From assembly GCA_029237775.1 (NCBI GenBank), contig JAQZBR010000006.1, positions 62,001 to 126,000 on the forward strand: DNA of 64,000 bases, read 5' to 3'. How positions within the stretch are numbered: position 1 is the first letter of the stretch; each line of letters begins with the position of its first letter. A program made the translations under genes and the position numbers. Below, in pieces: positions 1 through 8,428 of this stretch. Source of the DNA: Bacteroidota bacterium (GTDB lineage: Bacteria; Bacteroidota; Bacteroidia; 2-12-FULL-35-15). The notes below the pieces were generated by a model. The model had not been told where the DNA came from and did not search any database. It worked only from the letters and a program-made list of their open reading frames with translations.

Positions 1-274
1 TTACTTTTAACACTTCAACTGCATAGGAAAGAACGCTGAGCAGATTCATGTCGCTGTGCACCACCATGTTTGCGATGTTACGGTGAACAAATAATTCACC
101 GGGCTTTGCACCTGTTATGACTTCGGCTGGTACACGGCTGTCAGAACAACCGATCCATAGATAGTCAGGACTTTGCCCGTTGGCCAGATCATTGAAAAAA
201 TCAGGGTCATTATTTTTTTTCCGGATCGCCCAGCTCTTATTGTTTTCAAGAAGTTTGCTTATTGATTTTTCCAT
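1..274 (-). CDS. beta-carbonic anhydrase, 3' end cut by window edge
   Basis: Reversible hydration of CO2 to bicarbonate, cytoplasmic. Only the first 91 codons are present; the gene runs off the left edge. The product starts [15 protein letters not shown] and carries CSDSRVPAE, giving the first zinc ligand Cys43 and the Asp45-Arg47 dyad typical of beta-class enzymes; the later His and Cys ligands lie outside. [11 protein letters not shown] also fits the family. The ATG at 274 is the first in frame and lies 46 bases after the stop of a second, divergent beta-carbonic anhydrase, itself just downstream of a SulP transporter, so all three probably form one transcript serving inorganic carbon handling. 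The class is secure; nothing can be said of the missing C-terminus. Confidence 0.93.
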   Translation of the reverse strand, partial: MEKSISKLLENNKSWAIRKKNNDPDFFNDLANGQSPDYLWIGCSDSRVPAEVITGAKPGELFVHRNIANMVVHSDMNLLSVLSYAVEVLKV

Positions 275-320
275 TATGATTTTTTTAAGGACCCGGAATT
301 GCTCCGGATCCGTTTTGTTT

Positions 321-1004
321 TTAGTATTGCATCTGTGCCTTCACATCTGCCTGGCTTGAGATGAATGCATCTTCATAAAATTGCACTTCACCTGTTTCAA
401 GATTGTGCATCGCGCCAATGATAGCGATCTCACCTTTCTCGATCATTTGCTCGAGTATGTAGCTGCGGTCAACAATTGTTTTTACAGAGCGCTTTACATT
501 TATCGCTGATACATTTTCAACAAACTCGGAGTTCTTGGAAGTTCTGTTCTCTTTTGTTTTTGTTTCCTGGTAGATCGCAGGCTGAACTTTTGAAAGCAGC
601 TCCGTCAGATTTCCCATTTCAACATGGTCGCATGCGCCTTTGATCGCACCGCACTTGGAGTGTCCCATTACAACAATAAGTTTTGAACCTGCTACTTTAC
701 AAGCAAACTCAAGGCTTCCGATAATGTCGGTATTCACGATGTTGCCTGCAATACGGATTGAAAAGATATCTCCGAGTCCCTGGTCAAAGATCAGCTCTGC
801 CGATGTGCGGCTGTCGATGCAGCTCAGGATCACAGCGAACGGCCATTGCCCTTCGCGCGTTTCATTCACTTGCTCCAATAGATCTCTGTGCGCTTTTAAA
901 TTATTTACGAAGCGCTGATTTCCTTCTTTTAAAATTTGAAGTGCTTTTTCAGGTGTTGTTGATGCTTGCGTTTCTGCTGTGTGTGTTTTCATGTTTTTTC
1001 TCAT
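321..1004 (-). CDS. beta-carbonic anhydrase family protein
   Basis: 227 residues, complete. CIDSR (Cys62, Asp64, Arg66) and GHSKCGA (His115, Cys118) supply the three zinc ligands and the Asp-Arg dyad of beta-carbonic anhydrases, so it should be catalytically competent. It is clearly divergent from its neighbour: it has an N-terminal extension of about 20 residues rich in Thr, Glu and Ala, and an insertion around residues 125-165. Two ATGs (MRKNMK) lie close together; the first, at 1004, is used here. It starts 10 bases after the SulP stop, implying coupled expression. Location is probably cytoplasmic since no signal peptide is seen. Confidence 0.93.
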   Translation of the reverse strand: MRKNMKTHTAETQASTTPEKALQILKEGNQRFVNNLKAHRDLLEQVNETREGQWPFAVILSCIDSRTSAELIFDQGLGDIFSIRIAGNIVNTDIIGSLEFACKVAGSKLIVVMGHSKCGAIKGACDHVEMGNLTELLSKVQPAIYQETKTKENRTSKNSEFVENVSAINVKRSVKTIVDRSYILEQMIEKGEIAIIGAMHNLETGEVQFYEDAFISSQADVKAQMQY

Positions 1005-1014
1005 TTATGTTTTT

Positions 1015-2592
1015 TTAATGGCCTGCTACTCCCGTGAATGCCGGGATGCCTTTTAATTCAAGTTTTATATTTTTTAATCGTGCTGTGTCTTTGAAATTAT
1101 GGATCATCTCGATCACATCCATATCAATGTTATGTGACTGGCTTCCATCGATCACTACTTTGGTGTGTTCCGGAAGCTCCTCCAGTGTTTTTGCAATACT
1201 TCCTTTGTTAAGAAAACTCACATCTTCTGCCAGGCGAATGGTGATCTTGTGTCCTTCATTTGCTTCTTCCTTTTTATAGAAGTAAGCACGTTTGTAATTT
1301 GAACGAAGGATGAAGAAGATAGAAACCGCCATTCCCACTGCAATTCCTTTCAATAGATCGGAGAATTGAATAGCGATCACAGTTACCACAAATGGCAGGA
1401 ACTGTTCCCAGCCCAGCTTGTACATGGATGTGAACAAAGAGATCTTCGCGAGCTTATAACCAACTACCAGCAGGAGTGCTGCCAGACATGCAAGCGGGAT
1501 CTGATTTAATACCGGAGCAATTGCGATCACGCTAAGCAGCAATAGCAAACCATGAACGATCGCAGATAATTTTGTTTTTGCTCCTGAGTTTATGTTTGCA
1601 GAGCTTCTCACGATCACTGCCGTTAACGGCAATCCGCCAATGAGTCCTGAAATAAGGTTTCCCAGTCCCTGTGCTTTCAGCTCCTGATTTGTTGGTGTGC
1701 TTCTTTTGTACGGATCAAGCTTATCGGCAGCTTCAATGCAAAGCAATGTTTCAAGGCTCGCAATGATCGCGATGGTCAATGCAACAACATATACTTTATA
1801 GTTTCCTAATGCGGTGAAATCAGGGAGTGTGAATTGTCCGATGAAACCATTGAAGGATTCAGCTACGGGCAACCTCACCAGTTTATCATCAGTAAGATAG
1901 AGTGGGGAACCGTTTGCTTTGAAAAGGTTATTAATGATAATACCTAAGATCACCACGAGCAGAGCGCCCGGCACTATTCTGAAAAATGCAAATTTTTTCA
2001 GGAAAGGCCTTTCCCACATGATCAGGATGAATAGCGAGATCGCAGCAATGATCACTGCTCCGGGATGAATGAAATTGATGGCGTTGAAAATTTCCGAAAA
2101 TGTATTTTGTCCGTCACTTTGCAGGAAATCAAAATCGCCTTCATTGTCTTTATCATACCCGATAGCATGCGGAATTTGTTTCAGGATCAGGATGATCCCT
2201 ATTGCAGCAAGCATTCCTTTGATCACGCTTGAAGGAAAATAATACGCGATCACACCTGCTTTTAAAAAGCCCAGTGCGATCTGAATCAGGCCGGCAAGCA
2301 ATACAGCGAGGAGAAAAACCTCATAGCTTCCGAGCGACTGAATTGCATTGAGCACTATCACTGTGAGTCCTGCAGCAGGGCCGCTCACGCTTAAGGGTGA
2401 TCCGCTGGCGAAGGCAACAACTATTCCTCCAACCATTCCCGCTATGATCCCTGAAAAAAGCGGTGCGCCTGAAGCGAGCGCAATTCCAAGGCATAAAGGT
2501 AAAGCAACAAGAAAGACAACCAGCCCGGCAGGCAGGTCATTTTTCAGATATTTAAAGGTTAAACCTTTAGCAATCTTATTGTGAGTTTCCAT
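1015..2592 (-). CDS. SulP family anion transporter (probable bicarbonate or sulfate)
   Basis: 525 residues from the ATG at 2592 (METHNKIAKGLTF). A further in-frame extension upstream begins with TTG and was rejected. The N-terminal two thirds is hydrophobic, with the SulP opening 'LPAGLVVFLVALPLCLGIA' and about 10-12 membrane segments; the C-terminal 100 residues form a STAS-like cytoplasmic domain with the VVIDGSQS-type strand. Family members move sulfate, bicarbonate or other anions. The two beta-carbonic anhydrases immediately downstream make bicarbonate the best guess, as in known SulP/carbonic anhydrase pairings; this is inference. It lies about 120 bases downstream of a small acidic protein on the same strand. 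Confidence 0.9.
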   Translation of the reverse strand: METHNKIAKGLTFKYLKNDLPAGLVVFLVALPLCLGIALASGAPLFSGIIAGMVGGIVVAFASGSPLSVSGPAAGLTVIVLNAIQSLGSYEVFLLAVLLAGLIQIALGFLKAGVIAYYFPSSVIKGMLAAIGIILILKQIPHAIGYDKDNEGDFDFLQSDGQNTFSEIFNAINFIHPGAVIIAAISLFILIMWERPFLKKFAFFRIVPGALLVVILGIIINNLFKANGSPLYLTDDKLVRLPVAESFNGFIGQFTLPDFTALGNYKVYVVALTIAIIASLETLLCIEAADKLDPYKRSTPTNQELKAQGLGNLISGLIGGLPLTAVIVRSSANINSGAKTKLSAIVHGLLLLLSVIAIAPVLNQIPLACLAALLLVVGYKLAKISLFTSMYKLGWEQFLPFVVTVIAIQFSDLLKGIAVGMAVSIFFILRSNYKRAYFYKKEEANEGHKITIRLAEDVSFLNKGSIAKTLEELPEHTKVVIDGSQSHNIDMDVIEMIHNFKDTARLKNIKLELKGIPAFTGVAGH

Positions 2593-2711
2593 AAAAAAAT
2601 TTAATAACGATCGGGGCAGATCCAAAAAAGATCCTGCCGGAGACGTCCGGTAAATGAATAAATTAACAGATCAGAATGAAGGGGTCAAACCCTTACAGAG
2701 AATAAAAATGA

Positions 2712-3044
2712 TTAAGCCATTTCGGGAGGGCAGTAGATCTCCAGGCTATAATCTGATGAAGAAAAATTGTGATTTTGATTGTTTCCGATAACGGAAAGAT
2801 AAGATTCATTGATCATCTCCTGTTGAAGGAAGTCATCATCAAGGAAAACACTTTCTCCTTTTTTTGAGGACTCTTCTGATTCCTTGCTTTCCTCTTTTTC
2901 CTTCTCCCCTTCACAGGCTCCATCATCGATCCAGGCAATTGAGTTATCTCCAACCGACTTAATAATAAATTTCACTGTCTCAATGTTGTATAACAAGGAA
3001 ACAAAGAATATTAAAAGACAGCTTATGATATTTTTCAGGCGCAT
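2712..3044 (-). CDS. small acidic membrane-anchored protein, unknown function
   Basis: 110 residues, not recognised. Residues 1-25 form a signal-anchor-like hydrophobic stretch (IISCLLIFFVSLLYNIE). The middle (about residues 44-68) is a low-complexity run of Glu, Lys and Ser; the C-terminal 40 residues end in YCPPEMA. It lies between the ZIP transporter (94 bases upstream) and sulP (about 120 bases downstream), all on the minus strand. From context it may belong to the envelope or ion-transport function of this operon, but no function is claimed. The start ATG at 3044 is the only one that includes the hydrophobic segment. Confidence 0.65.
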   Translation of the reverse strand: MRLKNIISCLLIFFVSLLYNIETVKFIIKSVGDNSIAWIDDGACEGEKEKEESKESEESSKKGESVFLDDDFLQQEMINESYLSVIGNNQNHNFSSSDYSLEIYCPPEMA

Positions 3045-3137
3045 ATAGTTTTCAGTCTGCGAAATTAAGCATATAATTCCGACAATTGCTTCATCTTCTG
3101 AAGTGATTTAACTTTTTTTAAGAATGTGCCAGCTGGA

Positions 3138-3851
3138 TCAGCTTCCAAGGAATGCAACGGCTGCCCCCATGAGGATCACTACAAACTTGATAAAGTTAAA
3201 GCGATGGTTCTCCGTTGATTCGAAAAGGATTGTGGTGGAAATGTGAAGAAAAATCCCCACAACAACTGCCATGATGCGATCGAAATAAATCGAGAAGCCA
3301 CCGATCATGTTTGCCCCGATAGCATAGCTGGTAAAGCTCCCCAGCGGAGTGATGAGCGCGAATACCACCAGCCACATGATCGCCTGCGATTTGCTGATGT
3401 GCGATTGCAGCAACATGGTCATGAGCGCAATGGCAATAGGGATATTATGAAGGATGATCCCGGTTAGCAGCGACTGATGCGATTCTGTCCCGGAAGCAAG
3501 CGGCATACCTTCCAGAAAAGAGTGGATGGATAATCCGATCATCATCGCGTAGGGAAATGCGTGATGTGCGTGGTCGTGCTTATGAATGTGAATGTGTCCG
3601 TGCTCAATGCCTTCAGAGAAAAATTCAAGAAGGATCTGTGCGAAAAACCCGATCAGAATGAAGGCGCCAATGTTGGCCGTGTCGGAAGAATAGATCTCGG
3701 GGATAAGATGAAGCACACTTATGGCGAAAAGAAATGCACCGCTGAAAGAAAGAAGCAGCTTCAGGTTTTTGCTGCTGATGTTTATATAGAGTACACTTAG
3801 TCCGCTTACAATTACGCTCAGAAAAAGAAAAAGGTACATTGAATAATCCAT
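3138..3851 (-). CDS. ZIP family divalent metal transporter
   Basis: 237 residues, a usual length for prokaryotic ZIP proteins. About eight hydrophobic segments are visible. A histidine-rich loop after the third (HGHIHIHKHDHAHH, about residues 83-96) is the typical metal-binding loop. The next segment carries the signature HSFLEGMPLASG and the following one HNIPIAIAL, which hold the His/Glu metal ligands of ZIP transport helices IV and V. Probably imports zinc or another divalent ion across the inner membrane; zinc would fit with the zinc-dependent carbonic anhydrases downstream, though this is inference. Starts 19 bases after the methyltransferase stop. Confidence 0.88.
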   Translation of the reverse strand: MDYSMYLFLFLSVIVSGLSVLYINISSKNLKLLLSFSGAFLFAISVLHLIPEIYSSDTANIGAFILIGFFAQILLEFFSEGIEHGHIHIHKHDHAHHAFPYAMMIGLSIHSFLEGMPLASGTESHQSLLTGIILHNIPIAIALMTMLLQSHISKSQAIMWLVVFALITPLGSFTSYAIGANMIGGFSIYFDRIMAVVVGIFLHISTTILFESTENHRFNFIKFVVILMGAAVAFLGS

Positions 3852-3870
3852 AATAAGCTCAAGAATTTAT

Positions 3871-4611
3871 TTACTTTTTTGCTGCAATTATAAGTCTGTC
3901 TGACTTATCAATATCAAACGGGCTGAGATCATATCCGCCCCACAAATGTACTGTTTTCAAGCCGCAGAGATCAAAGTATTTTTGAAAATCAGAAAGTGTA
4001 AGTGCTTTTACCCGTTCTTCAAAATGAAACTTTTTTCCTTTATCGGTAAAATCGATCTGCTTTAAAATGTATCCGTCTTCCAGTTTTTTTCTGATCTGAA
4101 AATGTATGTCATCCCTTACCAACTCTTCAGACTCTTTGAGATTCACTTTAACTTTTTCAGCATTGAAGAAGTCGATGACAAAAACACCCTCCGGCTTTAA
4201 GCCTTTCGCAATAGCATCGATGGTGGCTGCTTCATCGCGGTCGTGCTCAAAATATCCGAAGCTTGTAAAAAGGTTAAGTATAAAATCAAAATAGTTGGTT
4301 CGGAAAAGCCTGCGCATATCATGCACATAAAAATGTAATTGTTCATTCTCAAATTCACTTGCAGATTTTATACTTTCCGGTGAAAGGTCAACACCTGTCA
4401 CATCGAAGCCATGCCTGTTAAGAAAAATAGAATGTCTTCCTTTTCCGCATGCAAGATCAAGAAAGCGGGCATGCGGAGGAGGAGCAAAAAAACTGATCAG
4501 CTTATCGATGAACAATTCAGCCTCATCATGGTTTCTGTTCTTATACAAAGTATGATAGTATGGGGAATCAAACCACGATGCAAACCATTCTTTATCTTGC
4601 TTTTCAGTCAT
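3871..4611 (-). CDS. class I SAM-dependent methyltransferase
   Basis: 246 residues. Residues about 45-72 contain the SAM-binding motif I, FLDLACGKGRHS, followed by the acidic end of strand beta-2 (VTGVDLS). Motif IV is around NLFTSFGYF and the conserved hydrophobic strand VFVIDFFNAE follows. These place it in the Methyltransf_25/11 group; the substrate cannot be told. It is the first gene of the minus-strand run that continues into the ZIP transporter. It is divergent from the SpoIIE-type phosphatase at 4689, with 77 bases between for both promoters. Confidence 0.85.
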   Translation of the reverse strand: MTEKQDKEWFASWFDSPYYHTLYKNRNHDEAELFIDKLISFFAPPPHARFLDLACGKGRHSIFLNRHGFDVTGVDLSPESIKSASEFENEQLHFYVHDMRRLFRTNYFDFILNLFTSFGYFEHDRDEAATIDAIAKGLKPEGVFVIDFFNAEKVKVNLKESEELVRDDIHFQIRKKLEDGYILKQIDFTDKGKKFHFEERVKALTLSDFQKYFDLCGLKTVHLWGGYDLSPFDIDKSDRLIIAAKK

Positions 4612-4688
4612 TCACATAAATTTGTGCAAAAATACAACTTGTATCTGATTTTGACTAAATTTGAACTCAAGGCGTTTCAACCTCTGAT

Positions 4689-6092
4689 ATGAAACAAACT
4701 ACTCTTATCGAAAAAAAACCTTCATGGCAGTCTGAGCTGAATGCTGCGGCATTTAAATATCATACGCTCATAGCCTGGGTTGCAGTCGGTTTGAACCCGA
4801 TCTGGGCCATAGGAGATTATTATACCATTCCGGAGCATTTTAACGATTTTCTTATTTTTCGTATAGCGGTTTCTGTATTGACTGTAGTTGTGCTTCTGAT
4901 GAAGGACAAGCTCAGGGAATCACCCGCGATCATAGCCCTCGTGCCATTTATCGGGATCTCCATTCAGAACGCTTATATGTACAGTGTAATGAATATTCCG
5001 GAGCTTCAGAAGCATACATTTGCTTACATCGCATTGTTCATCGGAGCAGGAATGTTCGTGCTTTGGAAGCCGATTTATTCTATCTCGATCGTAGTCATCT
5101 CCTTTATTGCGAACATCATTTTATTCAAGTTCAACAGCCATCTGCACACCAGTGATATTTTGATCAATGGAGGAATGCTCACTACTTCAGTGGCGTTGTT
5201 TACGATCCTTCTGATCAACACAAGAACCAATCTTACAAAGAAGGAGATCATCGCAAGGCTTGCACTCGCAGAATCATTCAAGCAGCTTGAAGAGAAGAAC
5301 GAGATCATTGAGGAAAAAAACAAGGACATCAGCGACAGCATAAACTATGCTCAACGAATCCAGCAAGCTGTGTTGCCGCCTTTGGAAAAGCTGGATCAGG
5401 TGCTCGACAATTATTTTATTCTCTACAAACCAAAGGATGTTGTGAGCGGGGATTTTTACTGGCATGCAACTGTGCGTACAACTCCGGTGGATGGGCCCTC
5501 ACATCCGATAGTCGTGCTTGCCGCTGTGGATTGCACCGGCCATGGGGTTCCTGGCGCACTGATGAGCATTATCGGCAGCACGATCTTAAACCAGACAGTC
5601 ACCAATGCAGCGATCAACACACCTGCCGATGCATTAAGCTTCCTTAATAAAGAAGTGACGAAGAGCCTGAATTCGATCAAGGATGGAATGGATATGGCGC
5701 TTGTTGCGATCAATAAAGAGAAGATGGAAATGCAATATTCGGGAGCAAATAATCCGATCTATATTGTCCGTAATAAAAAATTTATTGAGATCAAGGCAGA
5801 TAAGCAGGCAATTGGTGCTGATACTGAAGATGCACATGTGAAGATCTTCACAAATCATGTGATCCCGCTTGAAAAGAATGATTGCATCTATCTTTTTACC
5901 GATGGTTATGCCGATCAGTTTGGCGGGCCTTTAGGAAAAAAATTCAAATACAAAAAATTTCAGGAATTGCTTGTCGAGATCCAGGACAATACTGTTGACG
6001 AGCAAAAGCACATCTTAAACTATCATCATGAATTGTGGAAGGGCGATCTGGAGCAGGTTGATGATATTTTGGTGATTGGTGTCAGGGTTTAG
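4689..6092 (+). CDS. membrane SpoIIE/PP2C-family serine/threonine phosphatase (SiaA-like role likely)
   Basis: 467 residues. Residues 1-175 hold about six hydrophobic segments (membrane sensor), 175-215 a charged coiled coil (LEEKNEIIEEKNKDI), then the linker motif NYAQRIQQAVLPP common in Bacteroidota SpoIIE proteins, then a PP2C/SpoIIE domain to the end. Metal-binding acidic positions are seen in DVVSGDFYW, VDCTGHGVPGALMS and YLFTDGYADQFGG. It should dephosphorylate a Ser/Thr phosphoprotein in response to an unknown input. SiaB (kinase) and SiaC (phosphoprotein) are encoded 1.8 kb downstream on the same strand, separated by a repeat element and a lipoprotein gene; a SiaA-like role is therefore likely but inferred. 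Confidence 0.88.
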   Translation: MKQTTLIEKKPSWQSELNAAAFKYHTLIAWVAVGLNPIWAIGDYYTIPEHFNDFLIFRIAVSVLTVVVLLMKDKLRESPAIIALVPFIGISIQNAYMYSVMNIPELQKHTFAYIALFIGAGMFVLWKPIYSISIVVISFIANIILFKFNSHLHTSDILINGGMLTTSVALFTILLINTRTNLTKKEIIARLALAESFKQLEEKNEIIEEKNKDISDSINYAQRIQQAVLPPLEKLDQVLDNYFILYKPKDVVSGDFYWHATVRTTPVDGPSHPIVVLAAVDCTGHGVPGALMSIIGSTILNQTVTNAAINTPADALSFLNKEVTKSLNSIKDGMDMALVAINKEKMEMQYSGANNPIYIVRNKKFIEIKADKQAIGADTEDAHVKIFTNHVIPLEKNDCIYLFTDGYADQFGGPLGKKFKYKKFQELLVEIQDNTVDEQKHILNYHHELWKGDLEQVDDILVIGVRV

Positions 6093-6267
6093 TTTTTCTT
6101 TCTTTTGATCTTCAATCAGAGGTCGTGCTCCTCTTTCGGAGCGTCATTGCGGGGAAGTATGATGAAGCAATGTCGCATGTTCCGTACTTAATACGGGGAC
6201 ACGGGATCTCTGACAGTCATCTGGTGACAGCATTCAATGAGGCCTTTTTTACTTTTTGTCTTGATAC
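6093..6267 (+). other. non-coding stretch with degenerate interspersed-repeat sequence
   Basis: No gene seen. Positions about 6143-6177 read like a decayed copy of the CGTCATTGCGAGG...GAAGCAAT interspersed sequence common in many bacterial genomes. A perfect 9-bp inverted repeat (ACTTTTTGT / ACAAAAAGT, 6251-6274) marks the left boundary of the element that follows. Short reading frames here have no support. Confidence 0.4.
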
Positions 6268-6313
6268 AAAAAGTAACAAAAAGATCAAGGCCAGATGACT
6301 CCTCCGCTCCTCT

Positions 6314-6379
6314 CAGTATTTTCTTAGAATCTAAAGCGAGAGAACTAAAGCTCTCGCTAAGATTCTTACGAAAATACTG
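6314..6379. repeat. large imperfect hairpin
   Basis: Arms of about 29 bases (6314-6342 and 6351-6379) around an 8-base loop. The innermost GCGAGAG/CTCTCGC (6336-6342 / 6351-6357) pairs perfectly, and the outer CAGTATTTTC/GAAAATACTG also pairs. A transcript would form a long stem. Confidence 0.7.
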
Positions 6380-6431
6380 TTCACCCCGAAACGGCATCGC
6401 ATCTGGCCAAGGCCCACGCGCGGCTTCGTAG
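6344..6431. repeat. 88-bp direct repeat, copy 1
   Basis: Runs from ACTAAAGCTCTCGCTAAGAT to GCGCGGCTTCGTAG. It matches copy 2 (6445-6532) at the same length with about ten substitutions and no gaps. It shares its left part with the right arm of the hairpin. Confidence 0.85.
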
Positions 6432-6444
6432 TATATGATCGATT

Positions 6445-6532
6445 ACTAAAGCTCTCGCTAAGATTGTTACGGAAATGCTGTTCACTCCGCAACGGCATCG
6501 CATTTGGCCAAAGCTCACGCGCGGCTTCGTAG
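6445..6532. repeat. 88-bp direct repeat, copy 2
   Basis: Second copy of the 88-bp unit, starting 101 bases after copy 1. Differences are scattered substitutions, which fits an old duplication in non-coding DNA. Confidence 0.85.
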
Positions 6533-6600
6533 GGTGTTGTTTTTTTATCATTAATGATCCTCTGATTTCAGATGGGAGACGATGTTCTGTCGGTGACTTT

Positions 6601-6736
6601 TGATCCTGTTAAGCGATAGCGGTAATGAGCGCTATTCTCGTTAAACTTTCGAAGTGAATTGATTCACAGCGTGAAATTATCCGAGGTTGTTTGAGCGATG
6701 GCTAGTGGGTAGGAAACCAATCGCCTTACAGGATCA
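6601..6736. repeat. inner inverted repeat pair
   Basis: TGATCCTGTTAAGCGAT (6601-6617) is matched inverted by ATCGCCTTACAGGATCA (6720-6736) with two mismatches in 17. It encloses about 100 bases with no coding sign. Confidence 0.6.
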
Positions 6737-6748
6737 ATGAGTTTTTGT

Positions 6749-6770
6749 AACTTTTTTCGGCAAAAAAGTT
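6749..6770 (+). terminator. possible terminator or element-end hairpin
   Basis: AACTTTTTT...AAAAAAGTT forms a short A/T stem around CGGC. It may just be the right end of the repeat element; a terminator role is uncertain. Confidence 0.3.
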
Positions 6771-6813
6771 AAAGAATTATTTTGCCTTCAGAAAGTGGAA
6801 AGAATAAGTGAAT

Positions 6814-6843
6814 TTTGGTATAACCCAAATTTAATTAACTTTG
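6814..6843 (+). promoter_or_regulatory. Bacteroidota-type promoter for the lipoprotein gene at 6909
   Basis: TTTG (6814-6817) and TAACTTTG (6836-6843) with an 18-base spacer match the TTTG / TAnnTTTG pattern. The predicted transcript start near 6850 rules out translation from a start at 6795 and supports the ATG at 6909. Confidence 0.6.
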
Positions 6844-6908
6844 TTTCGATAAGATCGAACGATTCGGAACAAGCGCTGCGCAGGCAGCAACCAAACATAA
6901 ACTTTACC

Positions 6909-7724
6909 ATGATAAAACGTAAGTTATTAGCTTCGGCAGTAATTTTAGGCCTTTTTGCAGTAGTGTTGAATGCATGTAAAAAGGAAACTCCAGACACGGA
7001 AACGGATTCTGCAGTAGATAACAGTATCTGTGAGCAGGAATTCACTAAGTCTATGTCGACAGTGAACGGATATGCAATGAGAGAGAATGGTGTAAGAGGT
7101 GTGATGGGAGCTATGGCGATGGGTCCGACAATCACGGTAGATCCTGCTGACACGCTGAATGGCTTTCCTGTTACAATGACCATCGATTATGGAACGACCG
7201 GTCTTACTGACAGTCTTGACCAAAAGGTTAGAAAAGGGGTGATCACTTGTGTTTTCTCCAACTACTGGCACATTGTAGGCTCAAGTGTTAAAGTGAGCTT
7301 TTCAAATTATTCTGTGAATGGAGTGAGTTATGCCTGCGATAGCATGAAGATAGTTCATAGCTCCGCATCAGGCTTCACACAACAGATCTTTAAAGGAGTT
7401 TGTACCTCTGCCGACTGGACATTAAAATGGGAGGGAACAAGAACGGTAACTCAAACTGCGGGTACTGGCGACATGGATCCAAACAATGATGTTTTCAGCG
7501 TTACAGGAAGCTCGAATGGCGTGAACCGCAAAGGCAAAGCATATACAACGAATATTACGGTACCGGTGGTAAAGCGTGCTGCATGCAGTTGGATAGAGTC
7601 GGGGCGACTTGACATAACGCCTGAGGGAATGGCAGTAAGGACGCTGGATTATGGTGACGGGGCATGCGATAACAAGGCCACTTTAACGATCAATGGCAAT
7701 GTGTTCACATTTAATATGAATTAG
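6909..7724 (+). CDS. secreted lipoprotein, paralogue of the one at 37780-38604
   Basis: 271 residues from the ATG at 6909. Residues 1-22 are a lipoprotein signal peptide ending at a Cys (VVLNACKKE), so the product is probably anchored to the outer membrane. The body is a likely beta-rich domain of unknown function with MTIDYGTTG near residue 95 and a C-terminal VRTLDYGDGACDNKATLTING. The same framework (VVIDFGTTN...; VDYGSGACDANATAVLNG) occurs in the lipoprotein at 37780-38604, so the two are paralogues though only distantly alike. It lies between the repeat element and siaB on the same strand and has its own promoter. Function unknown. Confidence 0.8.
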   Translation: MIKRKLLASAVILGLFAVVLNACKKETPDTETDSAVDNSICEQEFTKSMSTVNGYAMRENGVRGVMGAMAMGPTITVDPADTLNGFPVTMTIDYGTTGLTDSLDQKVRKGVITCVFSNYWHIVGSSVKVSFSNYSVNGVSYACDSMKIVHSSASGFTQQIFKGVCTSADWTLKWEGTRTVTQTAGTGDMDPNNDVFSVTGSSNGVNRKGKAYTTNITVPVVKRAACSWIESGRLDITPEGMAVRTLDYGDGACDNKATLTINGNVFTFNMN

Positions 7725-7792
7725 GTCTCAGAGGCCTTCTGTTATTGGTTTTTAGCGCCCTGAATTATTGTTCAAGAAAAACGCAAAAACTG

Positions 7793-7822
7793 CTTGTTTA
7801 ATAAAACTTATTTATATATTTG
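7793..7822 (+). promoter_or_regulatory. Bacteroidota-type promoter for siaB-siaC
   Basis: CTTG (7793-7796) and TATATTTG (7815-7822), spacer 18. This predicts a leader of about 45 bases before the siaB ATG at 7873. Confidence 0.55.
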
Positions 7823-7872
7823 CTTAATTAATAATCAGAATAATAAGCTTAATCGAATAAATTAGCGTTTTT

Positions 7873-8418
7873 ATGATGTTAGATATTTACGATTTTTACG
7901 ATAAAATGGAGCGTAATAATATTATGCTCTCTTTTAAGGGTGATATTACTTCTGAATTATTGACTTCTATACTGCAGATCATGGAATCCAAACTTGACAA
8001 TTTGCAGGAAGAGCCCAAGATCAAAAAGAAAGTTTACAATGTACTGGTAGAATGCCTTCAGAATCTTTACCATCACATGGATGAAGTGGCACCGGAACAG
8101 AATGATAAGATCAGATCCGCAATTTTCATGATCGGTAAGCTTGACAATCAATACAACATTATTACAGGGAATTACATTAAGAATGAGAACGTTTCAGGTT
8201 TGAAGAAGCGTTTGGAAGATATCAATTTACTTACAAAGGAGGAATTAAAAGAATATTACAAAGCAGTGCTGAACAATGGTGAGATGTCGCTGAAAGGCGG
8301 TGGAGGCCTTGGGATGATAGACATTGCGCGCAAAACAGGAGAAAAACTCAATTTCAATTTTGCACCCGTTGACGACACATTTTCATTTTTTACATTAAAT
8401 ATTAAAATTTCACAATAA
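7873..8418 (+). CDS. siaB: SiaB family protein kinase (DUF6272)
   Basis: 181 residues. GHKL-type ATP-binding features are visible: an N-box-like helix VECLQNLYHH (about 59-68, Glu60 and Asn64) and a glycine-rich GGGGLGMIDIARK (142-154). This is the SiaB family, which phosphorylates the SiaC protein in partner-switching control; in Pseudomonas aeruginosa SiaB acts against the phosphatase SiaA. siaC follows 10 bases downstream in the same operon. No membrane segment or signal peptide, so cytoplasmic. Assignment rests on family recall and the SiaC neighbour. Confidence 0.85.
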   Translation: MMLDIYDFYDKMERNNIMLSFKGDITSELLTSILQIMESKLDNLQEEPKIKKKVYNVLVECLQNLYHHMDEVAPEQNDKIRSAIFMIGKLDNQYNIITGNYIKNENVSGLKKRLEDINLLTKEELKEYYKAVLNNGEMSLKGGGGLGMIDIARKTGEKLNFNFAPVDDTFSFFTLNIKISQ

Positions 8419-8428
8419 AATTAAGCAT

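Larger units (their letters stand above)
6268..6757. mobile_element. MITE-like non-coding repeat element
   Basis: A roughly 490-bp stretch bounded by an imperfect inverted repeat: AAAAAGTAACAAAAAGATC at 6268-6286 and, inverted, GAGTTTTTGTAACTTTTT at 6739-6756. Inside are a large imperfect hairpin (6314-6379), an 88-bp sequence present twice, and a second inverted pair (6601-6617 / 6720-6736). No transposase gene is present. Reading frames of about 65-70 codons here follow the repeat structure and are not credible genes. Mobility is inferred from structure only; no target-site duplication was established. Confidence 0.45.

Noticed and set aside
6188-6431. Short frames of about 65-70 codons on both strands in the repeat region
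   Set aside because: They follow the hairpin and repeat structure; stem arms read in both directions give complementary frames without coding signs.
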